A DNA stretch of 64,000 nucleotides from Collinsella phocaeensis (GTDB taxonomy: Bacteria > Actinomycetota > Coriobacteriia > Coriobacteriales > Coriobacteriaceae), in assembly GCF_900119895.1 (NCBI RefSeq), contig NZ_FQLR01000004.1, forward strand, positions 868,001 to 932,000, written 5' to 3'. A program made the translations under genes and the position numbers. The first letter of the stretch is position 1. Each line of letters starts with the position of its first letter. The notes under the pieces are model-generated. The model saw only the letters and a program-made list of their open reading frames with translations. It was not told where the DNA came from and made no database searches. Of this stretch, positions 35,082-44,239 are shown one piece after another.

Positions 35082-36515
35082 ATGGATAGGAAACGTATGC
35101 AGCGCTACGAGGGGTGCGCGTTGAACGGGATCGAGCCGGCGCCTGCCGCCCTCGAGGTCCTGTCCGCCCTCGAGGAGGCCGGCCTCGAGGCGTGGATCGT
35201 CGGCGGCTGGGTGCGGGACGCCCTGCTCGGCAACGCGGGCCACGATATCGATATCTGCTGTTCCGGCTCGTGGCGGAGCAGCGCCGCCGCTCTTGAGGCG
35301 GCGGGCATCGCGGTCATCGAGTCCGGCATCAAGTTCGGCGGCATCACCGCCGTGCTGCGCGGCGAGCGCTTCGAGGTGACGTCGTACCGCTACGACGGCT
35401 TCTACACCGACGGGCGCCACCCCGACGAGGTCAAGCTCGCATCCCGGGTGGAGGAGGACCTCGCCCGGCGCGACTTCACCGTCAACGCGATGGCATGGCA
35501 CCCCGCACGCGGACTGCTCGATATCTACGGGGGCGCCGCCGACCTGGCCCGCGGCCTCATCCGTGCCGTGGGCGACGCGGCCACGCGGTTCGAGGAGGAT
35601 GCGCTGCGGATGCTGAGGGCCGTTCGCTTCGCTTGCAGGCTTGATTTCTCTATCGAGGAGGCCACGGCCCGGGCCCTCGCCGCGTGCTCCCCGCTGCTCG
35701 ATGCCGTCGCTCGCGAGCGCGTGGGCGTCGAGCTCGGCGGCATCCTGGTCACGCGGCATGGCGGGGACGCGCTCAGCCGTTATCCCGAGTTGATGTGCGC
35801 CGCCGTGCCGGAGCTCGCGCGCATGCGCGGGTTCGATCAGCACAGCGTCTACCATGCCTACGATGTCTACGAGCATACGGTGCGCGTGCTCACCGTGGCT
35901 GGCGAGCTGTCGCGTTTCCGCATCGACGGGGGGGATCCGCTCGCACCGCCTTCGCCGTCGCTCATGTGGGCCGCCCTCCTGCATGACGTGGGCAAGCCCT
36001 CTTGCTTCACGCAGGACGAGTCGGGGCGCGGCCATTTCTACGGGCATCCGGAGTCGGGGGAGCGCATCGCACGGGATATCTTGGGCCGCCTTGCCGTCCC
36101 GGGCGAGGTCGCTCGGGACGCCTGCCTGCTCATCCGCTATCACGACACGCCGCTGCGCGCCGAGCGGCAGGACCTGCTGCGCATGATGGGCAGAATGGCG
36201 GGCGCGGGGCGCGACACCGCGCGCCTCATGGGGGAGCTCTTCGACCTCAAGCGCGCCGACACCCTCGGCAAGGCACCCTCGTGCTTCTACTACGTGGAGG
36301 AGATCGAGCGCATGCGCGAGATGGTCCGCGAGCTTATCGCGAACGGAGAGCCGTACAGCGCCGCCACGCTCGCGCTCACGGGCCGCGACCTGATCGCGGC
36401 AGGCGTTGCGCCCGGACCCCGGATCGGACAGATGCTCTCCGCCGCGCTCGACGCGGCGATCTCCGGCGTGGTGCCCAACGAGACCGCGGCGCTGCTGTCT
36501 TGGCTCGACCTGTGA
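35082..36515 (+). CDS. cca: CCA-adding tRNA nucleotidyltransferase with HD domain
   Basis: Adds or repairs the 3' CCA of tRNAs. The 477-residue protein has an N-terminal class II nucleotidyltransferase head: WIVGGWVRDALLG (about 35-48) and the metal-binding HDIDICCSG, then RRDFTVNAMAWHP and the neck RFEEDALRMLRAVRFACRLDF. The C-terminal HD domain has MWAALLHDVGKPSCF and GHPESGERIA. AGGGGAG supports ATG 35082 over the TTG at 35049. All tRNAs in this window already encode CCA, so the enzyme probably serves repair. Single gene, unrelated to its neighbours. Confidence 0.93.
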   Translation: MDRKRMQRYEGCALNGIEPAPAALEVLSALEEAGLEAWIVGGWVRDALLGNAGHDIDICCSGSWRSSAAALEAAGIAVIESGIKFGGITAVLRGERFEVTSYRYDGFYTDGRHPDEVKLASRVEEDLARRDFTVNAMAWHPARGLLDIYGGAADLARGLIRAVGDAATRFEEDALRMLRAVRFACRLDFSIEEATARALAACSPLLDAVARERVGVELGGILVTRHGGDALSRYPELMCAAVPELARMRGFDQHSVYHAYDVYEHTVRVLTVAGELSRFRIDGGDPLAPPSPSLMWAALLHDVGKPSCFTQDESGRGHFYGHPESGERIARDILGRLAVPGEVARDACLLIRYHDTPLRAERQDLLRMMGRMAGAGRDTARLMGELFDLKRADTLGKAPSCFYYVEEIERMREMVRELIANGEPYSAATLALTGRDLIAAGVAPGPRIGQMLSAALDAAISGVVPNETAALLSWLDL

Positions 36516-36633
36516 AGCACTTCTGCTGCATGCCTGCGCAGCAGGTGTTCTCGGTTGGTCCGAGCGGCCGCGAGGCGTAAGGTAAGGCGTCCGTGTTTCG
36601 AGCGCCGGAAGGCACGCGCGAGGGGAACCGTCT

Positions 36634-38301
36634 ATGCAACCGATCAATCGATACGCCGCGTCAGCCCCGACGTCGCCTGCCCCCGCCTGCCTGACGCGTC
36701 GCGCCCTCGTCGGCGCCGCCGCGCTGGTCGGTCTCGGCGGATGCGCCGTCTTCCCTGATGCGGGCGCGGACTCCGCATCCGACGGCGTCGATCCGAACCG
36801 CACGGTGACCATCGCGATGAGCCCGGAGAGCGAGCCTGCGGCCGGTTTCGATCCGCTCGTCTCGTGGGGCTGCGGCGAGCACGTGCACGAGCCGCTCATC
36901 CAGTCCACGCTCGTGGTAACCGATGACGCCATGAACGTCACCTGCGACCTGGCCACCGAATTCCTCTGCAGCGACGACGGCCTCGTGTGGACGTTCACGA
37001 TACGCGACGACGCCGTGTTCTCCGACGGCGAGCCCTGCACGGCGGAGGACGTGGCCTTCACGGTCGATCGCGTCGCCCACGGCGATACGTCCCAGGCCGA
37101 CCTCTCCATGGTGGACGCCGCGGTCGCACTGGACGACCGTACCGTCGAGCTGCGGCTCTCGCGCCCGCACAACGCGCTGCTCTACACGTTGGCCGTCTTG
37201 GGGATCGTGCCCGCGCACGCGTACGGCGACGGCTACGGCTCCGCGCCGATCGGCTCCGGCCGATATCTGCTTGAGCGCTGGGACCGTGGACAGCAGGTGG
37301 TGTTGACCGCGAATCCCGGTTACTACGGCGCCGCCCCCGCCATGGAGCGCGTCGTCGTGGTGTTCATGGAGGAGGACGCGGCGCTGGCCGCCGTCCGCGC
37401 GGGCGAGGTCGACCTCGCCTACACGAGCCCGGTCCGCGCCTCGGAAGATGTCGCGGGCTACGAGCTCGTGGCGTACGACACGGTCGATTCGCGCGGCATC
37501 TCGTTGCCGACGGGCCCGGCGGGCGGCACGAAGGTCGTCGACGGGGACGTGGCGTATGACGCCGGCAATGCCGTGACGAGCGATGTCGCGGTGCGGCGCG
37601 CGATGGTCACCGGCGTCGATCGGGCCGCGTTGATCGATGAGGTGCTGAACGGTTACGGGACGGTCGCGTACAGCGTCGGGGACGGTATGCCCTGGTCGAG
37701 CGACGACATGCGCGTCGAGTGCGACGCGGGAGCCGCCCGCCGCATGCTGGAGGAGGCGGGGTGGCTGCTCGGCTCCGACGGCGTGCGCGCACGGGACGGC
37801 CTGCGCGCATCCATCGACCTGTGGTACACGGCGGGCGATTCGGCGCGCCAGGCCATCGCGCACGCGTTCGCCGACCAGATGTCCGAGCTGGGTATCGAGG
37901 TGTGCCCGCGCGGGGCGAGCTGGGACGAGATCTACCTGCACCAGTATGCCAGCCCGGTCCTGTGGGGCTGGGGCTCGAATGCCCCCATCGAGGTCTACGA
38001 GCTGCATCATTCCAAGGGTTGGGGCAATTACGCATGCTACGAGAGCGACGCCGTCGACGCCTGGCTCGATGCGGCGCTGGCCCAGCCGGAACTCACGGAT
38101 TCCTATGACCTGTGGAAGCGCGCGATGTGGGACGGAACCGAGGGCGTGGCGCCGCAGGGCGCGGCGACCTGGTGCTGGCTCGCCAACGTCGATCACCTGT
38201 ACTGGAAGCGCGAAGGGCTCGACGTCGCCGAGCAGAAGCCGCATCCGCATGGGCACGGATGGTCGGTCGTGAACAACGTGGATCGCTGGAGTTGGGCCTA
38301 G
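36634..38301 (+). CDS. Peptide/nickel-type ABC transporter substrate-binding lipoprotein
   Basis: Family 5 solute-binding protein, 555 residues, with a leader ending in the lipobox LGGC (Cys37) after TRRALVGAAALVG. Core family features are DGLVWTFTIRDDAVFSDGEPCTAEDVAFT, SGRYLLERWDRGQQVVL and ADQMSELGIEV. The C terminus is unusual: KPHPHGHGWSVVNNVDRWSW, a His-rich patch that could coordinate a metal. It heads a five-gene importer (SBP, two permeases, two ATPases). Ligand could be peptide, nickel or a metallophore; the His patch is suggestive only. Confidence 0.88.
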   Translation: MQPINRYAASAPTSPAPACLTRRALVGAAALVGLGGCAVFPDAGADSASDGVDPNRTVTIAMSPESEPAAGFDPLVSWGCGEHVHEPLIQSTLVVTDDAMNVTCDLATEFLCSDDGLVWTFTIRDDAVFSDGEPCTAEDVAFTVDRVAHGDTSQADLSMVDAAVALDDRTVELRLSRPHNALLYTLAVLGIVPAHAYGDGYGSAPIGSGRYLLERWDRGQQVVLTANPGYYGAAPAMERVVVVFMEEDAALAAVRAGEVDLAYTSPVRASEDVAGYELVAYDTVDSRGISLPTGPAGGTKVVDGDVAYDAGNAVTSDVAVRRAMVTGVDRAALIDEVLNGYGTVAYSVGDGMPWSSDDMRVECDAGAARRMLEEAGWLLGSDGVRARDGLRASIDLWYTAGDSARQAIAHAFADQMSELGIEVCPRGASWDEIYLHQYASPVLWGWGSNAPIEVYELHHSKGWGNYACYESDAVDAWLDAALAQPELTDSYDLWKRAMWDGTEGVAPQGAATWCWLANVDHLYWKREGLDVAEQKPHPHGHGWSVVNNVDRWSWA

Positions 38302-38385
38302 GGATGCTCGGCGTCCGCTTCCGCTTGTGGAATGCAGGGCGCTTCGTCCCGCGGGAGGCGCACACGAGAAAGAAGGGGAGAAGAG

Positions 38386-39375
38386 ATGGCGCGAAACGTC
38401 CTGAGCGGTGCCGTTCGGCTGGCGTTGCTGCTGCTCGCGGTGAGCTTCGTCACCTTCACCCTGGTCGCCGTCTCGCCGGTCGACCCGGTCCAGGTGAACG
38501 TGGGGCAAGTCGCCTACCTTACGATGGGCTCGGCTCGCAGGGCCGCGCTCCATGAGCTGTGGGGAACCGATGAGCCTCTCCTTGCCCGCTACGGGTCCTG
38601 GCTTGCGGGCGCGTTGCGCGGCGACCTGGGCACGAGCCTGCGATTCAACGCCCCCGTCGCCCAGGTCCTGGGAGAGCGCCTCGCTGCGTCCGCGCTGCTG
38701 CTGGTCGCCTCCTGGATGCTCTCGGGCGCGCTCGGATTCACTTTAGGGGCCGTGGCCGCCGTGCGCCGCGCCTCGATAGCCGACCGCGCCGTCTGCGCCC
38801 TGTGCTACGTGCTCTCGGCGACACCCGCCTTCTGGCTCGCCCTCCTCGCGCTCATGGTCTTCTCGGTCGAGCTCGGATGGTTCCCGATCGGGTTCGCCGC
38901 GCCCGTCGGCGTCGGGCCCGAGGACGTCTCGTGGGCACTCCGCCTGCACCACCTTGCGCTGCCGGCGCTCATCCTCTCCCTCACGGGCATCGCCCCGGTG
39001 GCCCTCCATACGCGCGACAAGGCGATCGAGGTTCTGGAGAGCCCCTATGCGCGCTTCGCCCGTGCCCGTGGGGAGAGCGAGCGGCGCATCGTGCTGTGCC
39101 ACGGGTTGCGCAACGTCGCCGCCCCGGCCCTCATGCTGCAATTCGCCTCCGTGGGGGAGGTCGTAGGCGCCTCGGTCCTCGTCGAGCAGGTGTTCTCGTA
39201 TCCCGGTCTTGGCCAGGCTGCGGTCGCCGCAGGGTTAGGCGGGGATGCGCCCCTGCTCGTCGGCATCGCATTGCTCACGACCGCTCTCGTGTTCGCGGGC
39301 AACGCCCTCGCCGATATCCTGCACGGCGCGGTCGATCCTCGCGCGAAGGGGGCCGACGTCCGTGCCGCGCGCTGA
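38386..39375 (+). CDS. ABC transporter permease, OppB/NikB type
   Basis: Membrane subunit, 329 residues, start at ATG 38386 after AAGAAGGGGAG. It shows LRGDLGTSLRFNAPVAQVLGERL and the EAA loop CHGLRNVAAPALMLQFASVGEVVGASVLVEQVFSYPGLGQA. Belongs to the importer headed by the lipoprotein at 36634; the next permease gene overlaps its 3' end by 14 bp. Confidence 0.9.
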   Translation: MARNVLSGAVRLALLLLAVSFVTFTLVAVSPVDPVQVNVGQVAYLTMGSARRAALHELWGTDEPLLARYGSWLAGALRGDLGTSLRFNAPVAQVLGERLAASALLLVASWMLSGALGFTLGAVAAVRRASIADRAVCALCYVLSATPAFWLALLALMVFSVELGWFPIGFAAPVGVGPEDVSWALRLHHLALPALILSLTGIAPVALHTRDKAIEVLESPYARFARARGESERRIVLCHGLRNVAAPALMLQFASVGEVVGASVLVEQVFSYPGLGQAAVAAGLGGDAPLLVGIALLTTALVFAGNALADILHGAVDPRAKGADVRAAR

Positions 39376-40234
39376 TCTCCCGGCGGCCGAGGGGTCCCTG
39401 CACGTCCTCCCCGCTGATACCCGACGTTTCTGCGCGCCCCGCGCGCGCCTGCTCGCCTTCTGCGCCGCGATCGCCGTCGTCATGGTGTCCGGGGCCGTCC
39501 TCTACGACTCCGCCATCTCGACGGATTTCGCCGCCGCATATCTGGCTCCCTGCTGGGAGCATCCGTTCGGTACTGATTGGATGGGGCGCGACATGCTTGC
39601 CCGCACCGTGAGCGGGCTGGCGGTGTCGCTTGCCGTGGCGCTTGTCGCCGCTGCCGCCACGTCGGTCGTGGCCCTGCTGCTCGCGCTCGTCGCGGCGCTC
39701 GGGGGCAGTTGGGCCGATGCCGCTGTGGCGTGGCTTACCGACCTGGTTCTCGGAATCCCCCATATCATCCTGCTTATCCTTATCTCGTATGCGCTGGGCC
39801 GCGGCGCGGCGGGCGTGCTCGTCGGCCTCGCGCTCACGCACTGGCCCGCGCTTTCGCGCGTGCTGCGCGCCGAGCTCGTCGAGCTGCGATCCCGGCCGTA
39901 TATGGCGTGTTCGCGCGCCCTCGGCGTCTCAAGGCTGTCTCTTGCGCTGCGGCATGGGCTTCCGGCCATCTTGCCCCAGTACCTCGTGGGGCTCGTGCTG
40001 CTGCTTCCGCATGCCGTCCTCCATGAGGCTTCCATCACGTTTCTCGGGTTCGGCTTGTCTCCCGAGCAGCCTGCCATCGGCGTCATCCTTTCTGAGGCCA
40101 TGGGTTATCTTTCCTCGGGGTCCTGGTGGCTTGCGGTGTTTCCCGGGCTCGCCCTGCTCGCCGCCGTGCTCGCGTTCGAACGCGCGGCGGCGTCGCTGCG
40201 TGCCCTCGTGCTGCCTGCGGAGGTGAGAAGATGA
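39362..40234 (+). CDS. ABC transporter permease, OppC/NikC type
   Basis: Second membrane subunit, 290 residues, from the GTG at 39362 preceded by GAAGGGGG. It has WEHPFGTDWMGRDMLARTVSGLAVSL, the OppC/NikC hallmark, and the EAA loop around RHGLPAILPQYLVGLVLLLPHAVLHEASITFLGFGLSPEQPAIG. It overlaps the preceding permease gene by 14 bp and the following ATPase gene by 4 bp (ATGA), so the cluster is tightly translationally coupled. Confidence 0.9.
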   Translation: MPRADLPAAEGSLHVLPADTRRFCAPRARLLAFCAAIAVVMVSGAVLYDSAISTDFAAAYLAPCWEHPFGTDWMGRDMLARTVSGLAVSLAVALVAAAATSVVALLLALVAALGGSWADAAVAWLTDLVLGIPHIILLILISYALGRGAAGVLVGLALTHWPALSRVLRAELVELRSRPYMACSRALGVSRLSLALRHGLPAILPQYLVGLVLLLPHAVLHEASITFLGFGLSPEQPAIGVILSEAMGYLSSGSWWLAVFPGLALLAAVLAFERAAASLRALVLPAEVRR

Positions 40235-41118
40235 GAGGTGCCGACGACAACCTTCCCGCATCGATGGGGCCCCTGCTTTGCGTCGAGGGCCTGTATGCCG
40301 CGTACCGGGGCGATGCCGCGCGCCGCGCTGGCGATGCGGCGGACGCAGACGGCTGGGTGCTCCGCGACCTGTCGCTGAGCGTCTCGCGCGGCGAGCTGCT
40401 GGCTGTCGTGGGCGCCAGCGGAGCGGGCAAGAGCGTGCTCGCGGATGCCCTGTTGGGGCTCTTCGGGCGGGATGAGGAGGTTCACGGGACCGTCCGCTTC
40501 GAGGGGCGCCCCCTCGATGCCTCGGCGCTCGCGGCGCTGCGCGGTAAGGGGATTTCGCTCGTCCCCCAGAGCGTGTCCTGCCTCGATCCGCTCATGCGGG
40601 TGGGCGCTCAGGTGCGCGGCGTCCCCCGTGGCCTCACGAGGTCCGAGCGCTCCTGCGATCGCGCCCGCCGCGCCGCGCGGCAGCGCGCGCTGTTTGCCGC
40701 CTACGGTTTCGATCGCGCCGTCGAGGACCTCTATCCGCACGAGCTCTCGGGCGGGATGGCGCGTCGCGTGCTGTTGATGTGCGCCCTTGTCGAGGAGCCG
40801 GAGCTGCTCGTCTGCGACGAGCCCACGCCCGGCCTCGACATGGACCTCGTCGAGCGCGCGGCCCTCGACCTGCGCGCCTTCGCGGACACGGGCAAAGGCG
40901 TTCTCATGATCACGCATGATATAGAGCTGGCCCTGCGGACGGCCGATCGCATCGCGGTCTTTTACGACGGCCGGGTGGTCGAGGAGGTTCCCGTCGCTGC
41001 GTTCGAAGACCCTGCGTCTTTGAGGCATCCGTTCAGCCGGGCGCTCTGGCACGCGTTGCCCGAACACGGCATGGTGCGGCCGTCGAGGTCGAGAGAGGGG
41101 GAGGGCGCATGGCGCTGA
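40231..41118 (+). CDS. ABC transporter ATPase 1 (OppD/NikD type)
   Basis: 295 residues: Walker A GASGAGKSVLADALLG (about 72-87), signature HELSGGMARRVLLMCALVEEPELLVCDEPTPGLD, H-loop LMITHDIELAL. It ends shortly after the H-loop, without the Cys-rich C-terminal extension found in OppD. The ATG overlaps the upstream stop (ATGA); GGAGGTGAG precedes it. The next ATPase gene overlaps its end by 10 bp. Confidence 0.9.
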   Translation: MRGADDNLPASMGPLLCVEGLYAAYRGDAARRAGDAADADGWVLRDLSLSVSRGELLAVVGASGAGKSVLADALLGLFGRDEEVHGTVRFEGRPLDASALAALRGKGISLVPQSVSCLDPLMRVGAQVRGVPRGLTRSERSCDRARRAARQRALFAAYGFDRAVEDLYPHELSGGMARRVLLMCALVEEPELLVCDEPTPGLDMDLVERAALDLRAFADTGKGVLMITHDIELALRTADRIAVFYDGRVVEEVPVAAFEDPASLRHPFSRALWHALPEHGMVRPSRSREGEGAWR

Positions 41119-41723
41119 CGGCTGCGGACATCCGCTTCTCCTACGATGCTGCGGTCACCGTGCTGGACGGCGTGTCGCTTGAGGTCCGTCCTGGCGAGCG
41201 GGTGGCTCTGGTCGGCCCGTCGGGGGCGGGGAAGACCACGCTCTGCCGCGTCCTTGCGGGGCACCTTGAGCCCTGTGCGGGCCATGTGGAGGCGGACGGC
41301 GAGCCGGTGTCGATCCGCCGCACCGCAGGTCCGCTGCCGGTGCAGCTCGTGTGGCAGCATCCGGAGCAGGCGTTCGACCCGCGTCTTGCGCTCGGGGCAT
41401 CCCTGAGGGAGGCCGGCGACCTCGATACCCCACAATCTCGCCGCGTGCTCGATGCCTTGGGCATCCGTGCGGACTGGCTCGTCCGCCGCCCCTGCGAGCT
41501 CTCGGGTGGGCAGCTTTCCCGCCTGTCCGTCGCGCGCGCTCTCATCGCTCGTCCGGCGTACCTCATCGCCGATGAGGTTTCCGCCATGCTCGATGCGGTG
41601 ACGCAGGCCGAGCTGTGGGGAGCGCTGCTCGAGCTTCAGGGGGAGCGCGGCTTCGGCATCGTTTTGGTGTCCCATAGCGCGGCGCTTGTCGGGCACGTGG
41701 CCACCCGCATGGTGGCCCTGTAG
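41109..41723 (+). CDS. ABC transporter ATPase 2, short (NikE/OppF type)
   Basis: Only 204 residues, shorter than NikE or OppF. It keeps Walker A GPSGAGKTTLCRVLAG, the Q-loop LVWQHPEQAFDPRLALGASL, signature CELSGGQLSRLSVARALIARPAYLIADEVSAMLD and H-loop VLVSHSAALVGHV, then stops at VATRMVAL. So the nucleotide-binding domain is essentially complete but the C-terminal helper domain is absent. GAGAGGGGGAG precedes the ATG. Last gene of the importer. Confidence 0.88.
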   Translation: MALTAADIRFSYDAAVTVLDGVSLEVRPGERVALVGPSGAGKTTLCRVLAGHLEPCAGHVEADGEPVSIRRTAGPLPVQLVWQHPEQAFDPRLALGASLREAGDLDTPQSRRVLDALGIRADWLVRRPCELSGGQLSRLSVARALIARPAYLIADEVSAMLDAVTQAELWGALLELQGERGFGIVLVSHSAALVGHVATRMVAL

Positions 41724-41839
41724 GGTCGGAGTCGCCCGCATATGCGGGTCTCGATGCTGCTCTATGTATCTCGATATAAGCCTCTGACCTGTGCAGTCCA
41801 TAGTAAATGCACAAAGTTGGGAAAAGTTAGAATTGATGC

Positions 41840-41868
41840 TTGCGCTATCTGGGGTCCTCACCTAATAT
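41840..41868 (+). promoter_or_regulatory. Promoter of the tRNA-Gln/tRNA-Glu cluster
   Basis: TTGCGC (41840-41845) and TAATAT (41863-41868), 17 bp apart. AT-rich sequence upstream, but the tRNA A/T element is poorly conserved here. Confidence 0.7.
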
Positions 41869-41904
41869 ATTTTCTCGCGCAAGGGAGCGCAGACAACAAC
41901 CCGA

Positions 41905-41978
41905 TGGGATGTCGTCTAATGGCAGGACAGCGGATTCTGGTTCCGTCAATGGGGGTTCGACTCCCTCCATCCCAGCCA
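41905..41978 (+). tRNA. tRNA-Gln (CTG)
   Basis: TGGGATG/CATCCCA acceptor, anticodon loop TTCTGGT giving CTG, CCA encoded at 41976-41978. Confidence 0.94.
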
Positions 41979-42000
41979 GTTGCTGTTCTCCTGAGCTCAC

Positions 42001-42077
42001 GGCCCGTTCGTCTAGCGGTTCAGGACGCCGCCCTCTCAAGGCGGAGATCACCAGTTCGAATCTGGTACGGGCTACCA
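42001..42077 (+). tRNA. tRNA-Glu (CTC), copy 1
   Basis: Acceptor GGCCCGT/ACGGGCT (first pair G-T), anticodon loop CTCTCAA giving CTC, CCA encoded. Confidence 0.92.
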
Positions 42078-42111
42078 CGAGTCTCCGGGACACTCTGAGT
42101 CCCTTACATAC

Positions 42112-42188
42112 GGCCCGTTCGTCTAGCGGTTCAGGACGCCGCCCTCTCAAGGCGGAGATCACCAGTTCGAATCTGGTACGGGCTACCA
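42112..42188 (+). tRNA. tRNA-Glu (CTC), copy 2
   Basis: Identical to the copy at 42001-42077 over all 77 bases; 34-base spacer between them. Confidence 0.92.
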
Positions 42189-42193
42189 ACAAG

Positions 42194-42222
42194 CACAGCG
42201 GCCTGCGGGTCGCTGTTTTGTT
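42194..42222 (+). terminator. Intrinsic terminator of the tRNA-Gln/Glu cluster
   Basis: ACAGCG pairs with CGCTGT and is followed by TTTTGTT. Confidence 0.8.
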
Positions 42223-42404
42223 ATGGCGAGGCCCCTTCGTCTCCAAGATGCACCGACATCCCGGTCCCCGGCGTCCGTTCGGTGCGAAGATAATCTTACA
42301 TTACGCTTACGGTCTGATGATCCTGCCGGCCCGTGTATGGACGCTAGGTAGAATGGGGCGATTTTATTTCGACTGCGGCGCGAAGACATGTCAAGAAATG
42401 GACT

Positions 42405-42462
42405 GCATCCCCATGCCGCTCGCCGTATCCGGAGAGGGGTGCGGCGAGCGGCATGGGGATGC
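42405..42462. repeat. Perfect 21-bp inverted repeat downstream of engB
   Basis: Arms 42405-42425 and 42442-42462 (starting GCATCCCCATGCCGCTCGCC) pair perfectly around a 16-base loop. It lies in the convergent space after engB (minus) and may end that transcript, though no T-run follows. Confidence 0.8.
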
Positions 42463-42517
42463 GGGATTGCGGTGCGCGCGGCGTTCCTGCACGCTGTCGC
42501 GTATCTAGGCGTTAAGC

Positions 42518-43150
42518 CTATGCGTTATCAGGAACGGACTCGGTGTCCCCGTCTTCCTCGAGGCAGGCGGATGAGATTCTGCACTTGAGCTCATCGATGC
42601 CGGCACCCGTCTGGGACGAGGTGATGAAGATCCGGTCTCCGGAAAGGCCCAGCTGCTTGCGGATGCTCGCAAGCTGCTTCATCTGCTGGCTGCGGCTGAG
42701 CTTGTCCGCCTTGGTGAGCGCGACGACGAAGTTGAAGCCGCCCTCGCGCAAGTACTCGACCATCTCGAAATCGAGCTTGCTGGGATCATGCCTGATGTCG
42801 ACGAGCGAAACGATGAGGTTGAAGCTTCTCGGACTGTCCAGGAACTCGCCGATCAGGCGGGCCCAGCGGTCGCGCTCTGATTTGGAGCGCTGGGCAAACC
42901 CGTAGCCCGGCAGGTCGACGAAGTGGATGCCGTCGGCCTCGAAGAAGTTCACGTTTGCCGTCTTGCCCGGCGTGCTCGAGACCTTGACCAGGCCCTTGCG
43001 GCCGAACAGCTTGTTCATGATGGATGACTTGCCCACGTTGGAGCGGCCAACGAAGCAGACCTCGGGGCACGTCGACGCGGGGATCTGCGAGGTCTTGCCG
43101 TAGCTTGCGACGAAGTGGGCGAGGTTGTAGTTGATATCGGATTCGGCCAT
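42518..43150 (-). CDS. engB: Ribosome-biogenesis GTPase EngB/YsxC
   Basis: Small essential GTPase acting in 50S subunit assembly, 210 residues. G1 VGRSNVGKSSIMNKL, G2 STPGKTANVNFF, G3 DLPGYGFAQRSK, G4 TKADKLSRSQ and G5 ITSSQTGAG are all present in order. GGAGGGCCC precedes the ATG at 43150. It lies 45 bp downstream of mtnN on the same strand and is probably cotranscribed with it. Confidence 0.95.
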   Translation of the reverse strand: MAESDINYNLAHFVASYGKTSQIPASTCPEVCFVGRSNVGKSSIMNKLFGRKGLVKVSSTPGKTANVNFFEADGIHFVDLPGYGFAQRSKSERDRWARLIGEFLDSPRSFNLIVSLVDIRHDPSKLDFEMVEYLREGGFNFVVALTKADKLSRSQQMKQLASIRKQLGLSGDRIFITSSQTGAGIDELKCRISSACLEEDGDTESVPDNA

Positions 43151-43195
43151 GGGCCCTCCTCGGTTCTCGTTCGTCCCGCGTGCGCGGGCCCGTCG

Positions 43196-43942
43196 TTACA
43201 GGTCGGCGATGTCTTCGTTCTCGAGCGCGCGGATGATGTCGAGCGTGACGGAGCTTGCCGTGCGGGCGTACTCGTCCAGGTCGAAGACGCGTTCGCAGAG
43301 GGCGTCGTAGGCCTCGTCGCAGTTGTCGGAGATGGCGCGCAGGACAAGGCAGGCGACCTCGTTTTTAGCGGCGACGTGGGCGACGGCCGCGCCCTCCATC
43401 TCGACGCAGTCGGCGCCGGTGGCGGCGATCGCCGCCTCGCGCATGGCAGGGCCGGTCACGAATCGGTCGCCGGTCGCGATGGTTCCCAGCAGGTAGCGGG
43501 GCGCATCGATGGGTGCGCCGTCAGCAAGGTCGACGTAGCCGTGCGCGGCGAGGACGGAGCGCGCCATGCACGCAAGGGCGGGAGTCGATGCGAATTCCTC
43601 GAGCTCCGGTGCGCTCTCTGCGATGAGGGCGGTATCGGTGTCGAGGTAGCGCAGGGTCCCGCCGACGACGACGTCGCCGATATGCAGGGCGGGGTTGAGC
43701 CCTCCGGCGATGCCCGAGAACAGGAGCGCCTCCGCCCCGTACCTGCTCACGAGGTGCTGCGCCGCGGCCGCGGCGTTCACGGTGCCCATGCCGGCGACCG
43801 TCGCCACCACGCGGACGGATCCAAGAGAGCCCTCGACCACCGTAAGGCCGGCCTCCTTACGTTCGGTGCCTTCTGCGAGCTCTGCGAAGATCTGGCGGAC
43901 CTCTTTCTCGAGTGCGCCGATGACGGCGACGGTGCGTGCCAT
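43196..43942 (-). CDS. mtnN: 5'-methylthioadenosine/S-adenosylhomocysteine nucleosidase
   Basis: Cleaves MTA and SAH to adenine and the ribosyl thioether, recycling SAM by-products. The 248-residue product has VIGALEKEV at the start, VATVAGMGTVNAAAAAQHL, LLFSGIAGGLNPALHIGDVVVG, GTIATGDRFV, and the catalytic VEMEGAAVAHVA near 175. TTGGAG precedes ATG 43942. It is the upstream gene of an mtnN-engB pair. Confidence 0.94.
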   Translation of the reverse strand: MARTVAVIGALEKEVRQIFAELAEGTERKEAGLTVVEGSLGSVRVVATVAGMGTVNAAAAAQHLVSRYGAEALLFSGIAGGLNPALHIGDVVVGGTLRYLDTDTALIAESAPELEEFASTPALACMARSVLAAHGYVDLADGAPIDAPRYLLGTIATGDRFVTGPAMREAAIAATGADCVEMEGAAVAHVAAKNEVACLVLRAISDNCDEAYDALCERVFDLDEYARTASSVTLDIIRALENEDIADL

Positions 43943-44239
43943 ATCGCTCCAATCCGGGCGGCGATTCGATGCGCTGCGCCCTGATGTGACCTGTGGGAAT
44001 CCTGTCGTACCTATCCTACCTGCTCGAGTCGATCCGTGCCGCGTCGCGCGCGACCCCACACGAATCGTCCGGGCGAAGCCGCTCGCCGCATGCAGCTATT
44101 TTGTTTTGAGCATGTTCTCTTTGGGTACGGGTCCCCCGATTGCGGTACCCTTCTCTCTAGGATATTTGATGACTGGACGCTCGCGTCGCCGATCGGTTCC
44201 GCACCTTGCCGTCGGCGCGACTTGAAGGGAGCCCACTAC
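43943..44239 (+). promoter_or_regulatory. Divergent mtnN/glnA1 intergenic region
   Basis: About 300 bp with no gene. It holds a GGGTAC (44123-44128) / GTACCC (44145-44150) inverted repeat and T-rich stretches near 44098-44122. The promoters for mtnN and glnA1 must lie here; I cannot fix them. Confidence 0.45.

Noticed and set aside
32871-37172. A 1433-residue antisense frame over fruK, cca and the SBP gene
   Set aside because: It runs across several real genes and their terminators and has shadow-frame composition.
42001-42188. A CRISPR-like or other direct repeat
   Set aside because: The two 77-bp identical blocks are complete tRNA-Glu genes.
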